Of a stretch of 6,949 bases of DNA, positions 1 through 5,918 are shown one piece after another. Below the pieces are notes generated by a model, which was given only the letters and a program-made list of their open reading frames with translations, searched no databases and was not told where the DNA came from. How positions within the stretch are numbered: the first letter of the stretch is position 1; every line of letters begins with the position of its first letter. The DNA lies in the NCBI GenBank assembly GCA_937952455.1, contig CALFYU010000645.1:1-6949 (forward strand). The letters are read 5' to 3'. This DNA is from an uncultured Planctomycetaceae bacterium. GTDB lineage: Bacteria; Planctomycetota; Planctomycetia; Planctomycetales; Planctomycetaceae. Made by a program: the position numbers and the translations under genes.

Positions 1-23
1 CGACCGACTCAGGAAACACCCCC

Positions 24-1871
24 ATGCGACTCTCGGTGATTGTCTCTTTACTGATTGGCCTAGCCCCTCACCTTCACGTCTGTGCGGGGCAGTCGAACAG
101 CTTGATGGACATTTCGTCCGACGGACGTCTTTTGGCGTGTTCCAATCGCGACAACGGTAGCGTGAGCATCGTCGACTTGCAGACGGCAACCGTCCTGCGG
201 GAAATCGCGGTCGGCCGGCACCCCGAAGGGGTCAGCTTTCTGGGCGATACACACGAACTGGCTGTGGCCATCTATGACGAAGACCAAGTCGTGTTCATCG
301 ACGGCGAATCGGGAGCGATTTCTGGGCGCATCGACGTGTTTGATGAACCGTACGGCGTCGTGTCCAACGCCGACGGCAGTCGGGTATTTGTCACGCTCGA
401 CTATCCCGGCACGGTGCTTGAAATGGATGCCGGCCGACAAGCAGTAACACGTTCCCTCCCCGCGGGGAATTTCCTACGCGGAATCGCCGTCGAACCGGGC
501 GGGAAACGGCTATTCGTCACGGAATACCACACCGGTATCGTCAAAGCTTTGGACCTAAAATCGGGCGAGGTCGTCGATCAATGGCAGGGGTCCCGCGATG
601 ACAACTTGGCGCGTCAAATCCAGCCGCATCCCACACGGCCCAAGGTTTACCTGCCGCACATCCGCTCCAAGACGACCGTGACCCACGGAGCGGGATCGAT
701 CTTTCCCTACGTCACGGTCGTCGACTCGTCACCCGGTGAGGGCCGCCGCCGCAAGCCGGTCGCCATGGACTCGTTCAATGGGACGTTTGTCGTCGCCAAT
801 CCCTGGGAGGTAGCCATCTCGCCAGATGGCGAACGCTTGTACGCGGTCTTCGCCGGCACAGACGACATGTACGTCTGTGATGTTTTGGATGACAACTACC
901 GGGAGCTAAGTTTCGTGACGGTCAAGAACCTGGGCCACAACCCGCGGGCCGTCCGCGTCGCTCCTGACAATCAGTCGTTTTATGTGTACAACGCGCTCGA
1001 CTTCAATGTCGTCCGTTATGACGCCCAATCGCTCAAGCCGACAGCGGAGATTGCTGTTTGCGCGAATCCCCACGATGCACAGATGCTGCGGGGCAAGGAG
1101 CTGTTCTATTCCGCGCTGCAACCGATGGCCAGCCGCCGCTGGATTTCCTGTGCGAGTTGTCATCCCGACGGGCAAAGTGACGGACGGACTTGGCACAACC
1201 CCGAAGGCTTGCGGGACACGACCGCGCTGTTTGGCATGGCCTGGACGCATCCCATTCACTGGTCAGCCGACCGCGACGAGGTGCAGGACTTCGAGCACAC
1301 GATTCGCAGCCAATTGATGCAGGGACGGGGCCTGATCGACGGCGACGTCCAGCCGTCGCTGGAGGCCGCCAATCGCGGCTTGTCCGCCGACCTGGACGCG
1401 CTGGCCGTCTATTCCAATTCCCACAAGTTCACCCTCAGCCCGCACGCAAAAAAGGGCCTCTCCGAAGCGGCGCAGCGGGGTCGCGCGCTGTTTTTCGCCG
1501 AAGAGACGCAATGTGCGACCTGCCACAGTGGACCGTTCTTCACGGATTCTCGGCTGGAAAAGCCGTATCGATTGCACGACGTCGGCACCGGCGAAGATGA
1601 TCCCAGCGAGAAAATGGGGCCGAAATACGACACGCCCACGTTATTGGGTGTCTACCGCACGGCTCCCTATTTGCATCACGGCCAGGCCGCCACGCTTCGC
1701 GAAGTCTTAACCACACAAAACCCCGACGACCGACACGGTAAGACCAGCCATTTGGCCCCGGCGGAAATCGACGATCTCGTCGAATTCCTCAAGTGTCTCC
1801 CTTACGAAGATCCCGAACCGGCCGCTCGCTCCGCCGGTCTGAAACGGATCGACGGCGCCGCGGGTGAGTGA
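24..1871 (+). CDS. Exported YVTN-type beta-propeller protein with C-terminal di-heme cytochrome c (peroxidase/MauG-like) region
   Basis: A 615-residue protein in three parts. Residues 1-22 look like a Sec signal peptide with a hydrophobic core (LSVIVSLLIGLA), probably cut near CAG/QSN. Residues about 25-345 carry repeated blades of the pattern 'SPDG-R-L-YV ... V-V-D', for example around 31-69, 115-153, 157-187, 259-287 and 304-345, as in YVTN/lactonase-like propellers. The C-terminal third has two heme-binding CXXCH sites, CASCH at 376-380 and CATCH at 497-501. The surroundings resemble bacterial di-heme cytochrome c peroxidase/MauG proteins: GKELFYS before heme 1, and TPTLLGVYRTAPYLHHG (about 537-553) after heme 2. 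Met531 or a His of the 551-552 pair could be an axial ligand; this is inference. It should act in the periplasm and needs cytochrome c maturation. The ATG has AGGAAA eight bases upstream. Its substrate is unknown; peroxidase activity is not established. The gene is convergent with the oxidoreductase. Confidence 0.9.
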   Translation: MRLSVIVSLLIGLAPHLHVCAGQSNSLMDISSDGRLLACSNRDNGSVSIVDLQTATVLREIAVGRHPEGVSFLGDTHELAVAIYDEDQVVFIDGESGAISGRIDVFDEPYGVVSNADGSRVFVTLDYPGTVLEMDAGRQAVTRSLPAGNFLRGIAVEPGGKRLFVTEYHTGIVKALDLKSGEVVDQWQGSRDDNLARQIQPHPTRPKVYLPHIRSKTTVTHGAGSIFPYVTVVDSSPGEGRRRKPVAMDSFNGTFVVANPWEVAISPDGERLYAVFAGTDDMYVCDVLDDNYRELSFVTVKNLGHNPRAVRVAPDNQSFYVYNALDFNVVRYDAQSLKPTAEIAVCANPHDAQMLRGKELFYSALQPMASRRWISCASCHPDGQSDGRTWHNPEGLRDTTALFGMAWTHPIHWSADRDEVQDFEHTIRSQLMQGRGLIDGDVQPSLEAANRGLSADLDALAVYSNSHKFTLSPHAKKGLSEAAQRGRALFFAEETQCATCHSGPFFTDSRLEKPYRLHDVGTGEDDPSEKMGPKYDTPTLLGVYRTAPYLHHGQAATLREVLTTQNPDDRHGKTSHLAPAEIDDLVEFLKCLPYEDPEPAARSAGLKRIDGAAGE

Positions 1872-1890
1872 AGCCGCTACCGCATCCACA

Positions 1891-1931
1891 TAAAAAACAG
1901 GCCCGCGTCTCCAGAGGTCACGCGGGCCTGT
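1891..1931 (-). terminator. Intrinsic terminator between convergent genes
   Basis: A perfect 12-bp inverted repeat, ACAGGCCCGCGT (1897-1908) and ACGCGGGCCTGT (1920-1931), encloses an 11-base loop. On the minus strand the stem is followed by six U residues (the plus-strand A run 1892-1897, its last base also closing the stem). That is the classic form of a Rho-independent terminator for the oxidoreductase gene, whose stop is about 30 bases before the stem. Read in the plus direction the stem lies 25 bases after the cytochrome stop but is followed only by GTTATACC, so termination that way is less certain. Confidence 0.85.
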
Positions 1932-1961
1932 GTTATACCAAATTATCCGTTACGGCATGGA

Positions 1962-3425
1962 CTAAGCCTGGGCCGGAACCTCGAAACCTTTGCGGTATTC
2001 GCGGGTGGTGAGGGCGTTGGCAGCCGCATTGTCGACGAAACGTTCATTCTCTTTATCGACAAGCAGCTTCGGTCCCATGGCAAATTTCACCTGCGACGGA
2101 TCGACGTTGTTTTGCTTCAAGTGCGACTTGGTTCGTTCGAAGACGTCCACCGCGTATTCATTGCCCGCCAAGCCGGCCGGAGCATCGCCGAAATCGCTCG
2201 GCGTACCAAGGCGATAAGAAATGTTCGCCAGATGGCACAACGCGCTCGACAGGTGTCCTTCGTTGATCTCACCGTTGAGATCCTGCCAGCGGCGGCTCCG
2301 CACGGCGTCGACGAAATTGTTGTAGTGATACTTGTCGTCGCCTTCGCTGAAACGCTTGATCTCATTCCCATCGAGATCGTACACCACCGACGCCGTATAG
2401 CTGCACCGCATGAAGCCGTTCTCGCAGTGGAAAATGTTGGCAACATCGTTGCCGCTGCCGTCACCAAAGTAATGGCTGGTCGGCAATCCGCGGGTCTCGA
2501 AGACCAGCAATTTGTCGCCGTATTCCATGATCGACATTTCGGTGTTCGGGGTTTGCCCGTCGTCGACGTAGCCAAACCGGCCGCCGAAGGAGATCACGCT
2601 GTCCGCCAACGTGTCGGCGCCGATCCCCCAGCGGGCGACGTCCATTTGGTGAATCCCTTGATTCCCCAGGTCGCCGTTGCCGTAGTCCCACTGCCAATGC
2701 CAGTCATAGTGCAGGCTTTCGCGGGGCACGTCGTCCCGCAACGGTGCCGGACCGAGCCAGACGTTGTAATCGACCCCCTTGGGGACCGGAGTATGCCCCA
2801 CGTGGCCAATGCTATCGCGGCGCTTGTAACACAAAGCCCGGGCGACTTTCAGCTTTCCCAGTCCCCCCTCTTGCAGAAATTTGATTCCTTCGATCACACC
2901 CGGATTGGAGCGGATCTGCGTGCCGGCCTGGCAGACGCGCCCCTCTTTGCGCGCCACGTCGACCATCACGCGGCCTTCGCGAATGTTGTGGCTGACCGGT
3001 TTCTCAACGTAAACGTCCTTGCCCGCCTGCATGGCCCAGATCGCGGCTAGCGAATGCCAATGGTTCGGCGTGGCGATTGAGACCACGTCGATGGAATCAT
3101 CGTCCATCACGCGGCGAAGGTCCTGATAGAACGTTGGCTTCTTACCAGTCTTCTCGTGGACGTTTTCCACTCCCTTGGTGTAGCCCACGGTTTCGTCGGG
3201 ATCGCAAATCGCCACGACTTCACAATTTTCGACCCCTGTGAAACCGGCGATATGACTGCGGCCACGACCATTGACGCCCAACACTGCCACGCGAACCGTT
3301 TCGTTGGGACTGGAACCGGCCTCGGCCCCCCGTGCACTGGGCCGCCCCATGAGTCCCCCTGCCGTGGCGGCCGCGGTGGCCAACATCGAATTTCCCAAAA
3401 ACCGTCGTCGAGTTTGCATGGACAT
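1962..3425 (-). CDS. Tat-exported Gfo/Idh/MocA family NAD(P)-dependent oxidoreductase
   Basis: A 487-residue protein counted from the ATG at 3425. It opens with a twin-arginine signal, TRRRFLG at residues 5-11, then a hydrophobic Ala-rich stretch to about 27, so it is probably exported folded with its nucleotide bound. The Rossmann fold follows: a beta strand and GxxGxG loop (G50, G53, G55), Asp75 in a CDP turn, TPNHWH at 119-124 and the family EKP motif at 141-143, whose lysine is usually catalytic. GNQGIHQMD (254-262) gives the usual active-site His259 and Asp262. Relatives act on sugars, inositols or amino sugars; the substrate cannot be read here. An ATG at 3515 opens the same frame 30 codons earlier, but it would bury the Tat motif, and AAAGGG (3436-3441) lies 10 bases before the 3425 ATG. 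A second ATG at 3419 (residue 3) is also possible. It is divergent from the regulator gene. Confidence 0.92.
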   Translation of the reverse strand: MSMQTRRRFLGNSMLATAAATAGGLMGRPSARGAEAGSSPNETVRVAVLGVNGRGRSHIAGFTGVENCEVVAICDPDETVGYTKGVENVHEKTGKKPTFYQDLRRVMDDDSIDVVSIATPNHWHSLAAIWAMQAGKDVYVEKPVSHNIREGRVMVDVARKEGRVCQAGTQIRSNPGVIEGIKFLQEGGLGKLKVARALCYKRRDSIGHVGHTPVPKGVDYNVWLGPAPLRDDVPRESLHYDWHWQWDYGNGDLGNQGIHQMDVARWGIGADTLADSVISFGGRFGYVDDGQTPNTEMSIMEYGDKLLVFETRGLPTSHYFGDGSGNDVANIFHCENGFMRCSYTASVVYDLDGNEIKRFSEGDDKYHYNNFVDAVRSRRWQDLNGEINEGHLSSALCHLANISYRLGTPSDFGDAPAGLAGNEYAVDVFERTKSHLKQNNVDPSQVKFAMGPKLLVDKENERFVDNAAANALTTREYRKGFEVPAQA

Positions 3426-3590
3426 GGCCGTATTACCCTTTGTGAATACGTTTCGAACGTGTTGTTTGAATTCGCCGCCGTGAATGAACAGCCGCGGAAA
3501 TCTTGATGCGGGCATCGTAAAACGCGCAACTCCCGCTGCACGCCGAACCGTAATCCCGCGGCAACGGCAGACGTTTCTTGATTCCTATCA

Positions 3591-3624
3591 GCGATCGTCA
3601 ATACGTACTATTGTACCGATTCGC
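3591..3624. repeat. Imperfect inverted repeat overlapping the candidate oxidoreductase promoter
   Basis: The core is CAATA (3599-3603) and TATTG (3609-3613) around the spacer CGTAC. Outer arms GCGATCG (3591-3597) and CGATTCGC (3617-3624) also pair, with a one-base bulge and small mismatches between the arms. The right core arm overlaps the candidate minus-strand -10 box at 3610-3615. This is the layout of an operator, but an accidental or RNA-level hairpin is equally possible. Confidence 0.4.
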
Positions 3625-3638
3625 AAGGCGTTGCAAAA
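3610..3638 (-). promoter_or_regulatory. Candidate promoter of the oxidoreductase gene
   Basis: On the minus strand a TACAAT box (plus 3610-3615, five of six matches to the sigma-70 -10 consensus) lies 17 bases after a poor TTTTGC -35 (3633-3638), or 15 bases after TTGCAA (3631-3636). Transcription would begin near 3603 and give a leader of about 180 bases before the ATG at 3425. Planctomycete promoter rules are not well known, so this is tentative. Confidence 0.35.
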
Positions 3639-3650
3639 CCCGCCGGAAGT

Positions 3651-3660
3651 GGACCGGTCC
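3651..3660. repeat. Perfect 10-bp palindrome
   Basis: GGACCGGTCC is a perfect palindrome about 13 bases upstream of the candidate -35 of the oxidoreductase promoter. It could be a regulator site; at this GC content it may also be chance. Confidence 0.3.
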
Positions 3661-3811
3661 TCAAATTCGTCGAGTTTCGGCTGATTGAGCTTGTTCACCG
3701 TTTCTCCGTCAGGTTATGATTTTTGGAAGACTGAATTGCGGAGACGGGCGGAAGACTTTTCCGAATTTCGCCAGAATCACATCAAATTCAGACTTCTACG
3801 TCTCCAAAAAC

Positions 3812-3845
3812 CTCTGCAGGTCAGTAGGCAGACCGTTACGCAGAG
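3812..3845. repeat. Nested inverted repeat (hairpin candidate)
   Basis: CTCTGC (3812-3817) pairs with GCAGAG (3840-3845), and inside it GGTC (3819-3822) pairs with GACC (3831-3834) around an eight-base loop. The two stems are joined by an asymmetric internal loop (1 and 5 bases). It is the first of a run of hairpins and palindromes ending at 3942. Confidence 0.4.
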
Positions 3846-3852
3846 TCACGAC

Positions 3853-3880
3853 AAGACACACTAAAAGACAAAGGTGTCTT
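3853..3880. repeat. Inverted repeat with 7-bp arms
   Basis: AAGACAC (3853-3859) is matched by GTGTCTT (3874-3880) across a 14-base A-rich loop. It directly follows the nested hairpin at 3812-3845. The stem is only moderately stable and is not followed by a U run on either strand, so it is not a clear terminator. Confidence 0.4.
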
Positions 3881-3902
3881 CGCAAACGATCAAACCGTCC
3901 CG

Positions 3903-3942
3903 CGACGATCGTCGGGGCGGGAAAACCACTGTCGTCGACGAC
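3903..3942. promoter_or_regulatory. Pair of 12-bp palindromes, candidate operator sites
   Basis: CGACGATCGTCG (3903-3914) and GTCGTCGACGAC (3931-3942) are both perfect 12-bp palindromes built from the same TCGTCG/CGACGA half-site. Their centres are 28 bases apart. They lie about 180-210 bases upstream of the -10 box of the regulator gene. Dimeric DNA-binding proteins bind sites of this form, but GTCG/CGAC words are common in this DNA, so function is inferred only. Confidence 0.35.
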
Positions 3943-4116
3943 TGACGTAAGGGATTGGCAGGTTGAGTCGGAATCGTGACGGACATCCGGACCGATCAGC
4001 CTCCGATGACGCTTTCCAGCCAACTCTCCCCTTTCCCATGACGCCAACTCCGGGCCAATTGATTTTGTAGGGAGGTTCCCATCAGGCAGCTTATGCCTAT
4101 CCCGTTCGCCACCGGG

Positions 4117-4125
4117 TGATATAAT
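4117..4125 (+). promoter_or_regulatory. Extended -10 promoter of the FixJ-like regulator gene
   Basis: TGATATAAT contains a perfect TATAAT (4120-4125) preceded by the TGn extension that lets sigma-70 polymerase work without a good -35. No convincing -35 is seen 16-18 bases upstream. Transcription would start near 4132, giving a leader of about 77 bases before the ATG at 4209. Confidence 0.6.
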
Positions 4126-4197
4126 CATTAAGTGACTGAGTCGCTCCAACTACTCGTTGACCGGAGCGGCCCGCGAACGTGGACATCCGTTGGAAAC

Positions 4198-4202
4198 AGG
4201 AG
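4198..4202 (+). promoter_or_regulatory. Ribosome binding site that decides the regulator start
   Basis: AGGAG lies six bases before the ATG at 4209, the best-spaced Shine-Dalgarno sequence in this leader. A second candidate, AGGTG at 4241-4245, lies eight bases before the in-frame ATG at 4254. The upstream in-frame GTG at 4179 has only GGAG about 12 bases away, which argues against it. Confidence 0.6.
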
Positions 4203-4208
4203 CAGGCC

Positions 4209-4868
4209 ATGGCCGCCCAACATGCAACTCTTGAACCCAAAGGTGAAACCGTCATGGTAGATGCCGATGCGACCGTCTTCATTGTTGATGACGATCCTGC
4301 CGTACGCAGTTCCATGTCCTGGCTGCTGGAGTCGGTCGACCTGCCTGTGGAGGTCTGTGCCTCGGCCCAGGAATTTCTCGAGGTCTACGACCAAAACACA
4401 CCGGGCTGCCTGGTACTCGACATGCGCCTGCCCGGCATGGGAGGCCTGGAGTTGCAGACCGAACTCGCCAACCGCGGAATTACGATCCCGATCGTCGTCG
4501 TGACCGGCCACGCGGAGGTCCCCATGGCGGTCCGGGCAATGAAGGCGGGCGCCGTAGATTTCATCGAAAAACCGTTCAGCGATCAGGTCCTCCTGGCCTG
4601 CATTCGTCGCGCTCTGCCGTGCGACACCGAGGTACGCGTCAACACGTCGCGGCGGGCCGAGATCGCCGTTCGCATCCGCACGCTCACACCGCGTGAAACC
4701 GAGGTCATGGAAAAGGTCGTCGAAGGCAACTCCAACAAAATGATCGCCGCTCAACTCGGCGTTAGCCGCAAAACCGTCGAAGCGCACCGTGCCGGCGTGA
4801 TGAAGAAAATGGGAGCCCAATCGGTCGCCGATCTCGTCCGTATGGTCACGGAATATCAATCGTTCTAA
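4209..4868 (+). CDS. FixJ-family two-component response regulator (receiver + LuxR-type HTH)
   Basis: A 219-residue cytoplasmic transcription regulator. Residues about 21-137 are a receiver domain with the acidic pair Asp28/Asp29 in IVDDDPAVR, the phosphate-accepting Asp71 in LVLDMRLPGMGG, the switch Thr99 in VVVTGHAEV and Lys121 in IEKPFSD. All key residues are present, so it should be phosphorylated by a histidine kinase. After a short linker, residues about 158-215 form a LuxR/GerE helix-turn-helix, seen in LTPRETEVM and the recognition helix region VSRKTVEAHRAGVMKKMG. This order and the sequence style match the FixJ/NodW/TtrR family. ATG 4254 would give 204 residues, which removes an N-terminal tail with no family match, so it remains a serious alternative start. 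No sensor kinase gene lies within the window. The gene is alone on its strand, with a long upstream region. Its targets cannot be read from the sequence. Confidence 0.93.
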   Translation: MAAQHATLEPKGETVMVDADATVFIVDDDPAVRSSMSWLLESVDLPVEVCASAQEFLEVYDQNTPGCLVLDMRLPGMGGLELQTELANRGITIPIVVVTGHAEVPMAVRAMKAGAVDFIEKPFSDQVLLACIRRALPCDTEVRVNTSRRAEIAVRIRTLTPRETEVMEKVVEGNSNKMIAAQLGVSRKTVEAHRAGVMKKMGAQSVADLVRMVTEYQSF

Positions 4869-4891
4869 TCGGCCCCTTTCTGGCTGTGTGA

Positions 4892-4910
4892 TGCGGACGG
4901 CATGTCCGCA
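4892..4910. terminator. Short GC-rich hairpin between convergent genes, possible terminator
   Basis: TGCGGAC (4892-4898) and GTCCGCA (4904-4910) form a perfect 7-bp stem with a five-base loop, 23 bases after the regulator stop and 54 bases beyond the esterase stop. Neither side has a U run, so it would be an untypical terminator for either gene. Confidence 0.4.
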
Positions 4911-4964
4911 AGTGCGATTCCAGCAAGTCGCGCGATTTCAATCGCAACGAATCGCCGCGACCGC

Positions 4965-5846
4965 TCACCTCTGCGGCAGCCGATGCCGCTGAAAAAACTC
5001 CCACAGCACCTTGTTGGCATCCAGATTTTTGGTGCTCTTGCCTAAAAACAGCAGTGGGGGTTTCTGCCCCGGCCAGGTATGGCCTCCCCCCTCGATGATG
5101 TAAAGCTCGATCTCCGCTCCCCCTTCTGCAGCCGCATAGGAGTCACGGTAAATCGACGTCCCATCCTCGGCCCGGAGCGGCAACTCCGTGCGCCGCGGCG
5201 CGTCGTGACAGCGATTCACCGCCTTCCAGCACTCGAGCGTGTGCGCGACTGAAAAAAACTCCGTCCGCGACGGACTCCGTTTCCCCCGGCCCCCTTCGAG
5301 CGGCACAAAGTAGTCCTCCGTCCCGTGCAAGTGCAAAATCGGCACCGGACGTGGCGGCGAGCAACTCTCCGTCCCCATCGTCCCACCCACTGATGCAATC
5401 GCCGCCACACGATCAGACAACTCCGCCGCCAACCGATAGCAGAGCATCCCGCCATTGGACATCCCGGTCGCATAGACTCGCGTCGGGTCGGTCGGCAATC
5501 GTGCCGCAAGGTCATCCAACAGCATCGCCACGAAACCAATTTCGTCGACGGGGGCCTTGTCCGGGGGATGATCGCTGCAGCAGATCCCCGCCGCCCACGA
5601 CAACAAATGCGGCTCAGGTCCCGTGCCGTTGGGATAAACGACGACAAACCCTGCGTCGTCGGCATAAGGATTGAGCCCACAAAACCGCACCATCCCTTGC
5701 GCATTCGACCGCCCGCCGTGAAAGGCCAGCACAACGGGCAGCGGCTGCCCACCACCGGCACCCGGTGGTGCGTGGACGAGATAACTCCGCTGAGTTCCGT
5801 CGACGTCGATCGAAAAAAACTCGTCGCCGGTTTGTGAATCATACAT
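4965..5846 (-). CDS. Alpha/beta-hydrolase esterase of the PHB-depolymerase / feruloyl-esterase-like family
   Basis: A 293-residue serine hydrolase. The N-terminal VDGTQRSYLVHAPPG (15-29) is typical of this family's first strands. AFHGG (41-45) supplies the oxyanion region, and GMSNGG (128-133) the nucleophile Ser130. Asp178 in HLHGTEDYFVP and His256 in GGGHTWPG complete the triad. WAAGICC (84-90) followed by VDEIGF (100-105) is the family's 'W-x-x-G-x-CC ... VD-x-x-F' signature. Relatives hydrolyse polyhydroxybutyrate, feruloyl or acetyl esters on plant polymers; the substrate here is unknown. The ATG is fixed by an in-frame TAG seven codons upstream with no other start between. There is no signal peptide, which is odd for this largely secreted family. 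The ribosome binding site is weak. It follows the SGNH hydrolase gene by 72 bases on the same strand, so they may be co-transcribed. Confidence 0.88.
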   Translation of the reverse strand: MYDSQTGDEFFSIDVDGTQRSYLVHAPPGAGGGQPLPVVLAFHGGRSNAQGMVRFCGLNPYADDAGFVVVYPNGTGPEPHLLSWAAGICCSDHPPDKAPVDEIGFVAMLLDDLAARLPTDPTRVYATGMSNGGMLCYRLAAELSDRVAAIASVGGTMGTESCSPPRPVPILHLHGTEDYFVPLEGGRGKRSPSRTEFFSVAHTLECWKAVNRCHDAPRRTELPLRAEDGTSIYRDSYAAAEGGAEIELYIIEGGGHTWPGQKPPLLFLGKSTKNLDANKVLWEFFQRHRLPQR

Positions 5847-5888
5847 GAAACTGCTGACTCGCTACTTCCAATGGGTAGACCGTTCCAA

Positions 5889-5913
5889 CACAGCAAGTTT
5901 GGGTCATGCTGTG
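5889..5913. repeat. Small inverted repeat between the two hydrolase genes
   Basis: CACAGCA (5889-5895) and TGCTGTG (5907-5913) form a 7-bp stem with an 11-base loop, six bases after the SGNH hydrolase stop. No U run follows on the minus strand. It could slow or partly stop transcription, or protect the end of the upstream message. Confidence 0.35.
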
Positions 5914-5918
5914 ATATG

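Larger units (their letters stand above)
3426..4208. other. Long divergent intergenic region with inverted repeats, no convincing gene
   Basis: This 783-base gap lies between the starts of the oxidoreductase (minus) and the FixJ-like regulator (plus). It is richer in A and T than the genes, and the open frames in it (3716-3979 plus, 3796-4149 minus, 3484-3684 plus) have no recognisable domain and no well-placed ribosome binding site. It holds a candidate minus-strand promoter near 3610-3638, a strong plus-strand extended -10 at 4117-4125, and a cluster of inverted repeats between 3812 and 3942 listed separately. It may contain operators, a long leader or a small RNA. No known riboswitch or tRNA was recognised. 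Confidence 0.7.

Noticed and set aside
2112..3050. A 312-residue open frame on the plus strand inside the oxidoreductase gene
   Set aside because: It lies wholly opposite a gene with clear family motifs, and its own translation shows no recognisable domain; long antisense frames are expected in GC-rich coding DNA.
3953..3970. TTGGCAGGTTGAGTCGG considered as a sigma-54 promoter
   Set aside because: The GG-like element is present but the required GC at the -12 position is missing.
3716..3979. An 87-residue open frame in the intergenic gap
   Set aside because: The only Shine-Dalgarno-like AGG is two bases from its ATG, the composition is Arg/Ser-rich as in untranslated GC-rich DNA, and it runs across several inverted repeats.
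3796..4149. A 117-residue minus-strand open frame in the same gap
   Set aside because: No recognisable domain, no good ribosome binding site, and it runs across the strong plus-strand promoter and the inverted repeats.
3981..4189. GGACATCCG occurring twice (3981-3989 and 4181-4189)
   Set aside because: A nine-base direct repeat 200 bases apart is too short to separate from chance.
4913..4946. TGCGATT and AATCGCA as a second hairpin in the convergent gap
   Set aside because: Seven-base arms with a 20-base loop and no U run; too weak to call.
5216..5896. A 226-residue minus-strand frame overlapping the esterase, considered as a frameshifted N-terminus
   Set aside because: It starts at TTG, has no signal peptide or family motif, and the esterase frame itself is intact from its ATG.
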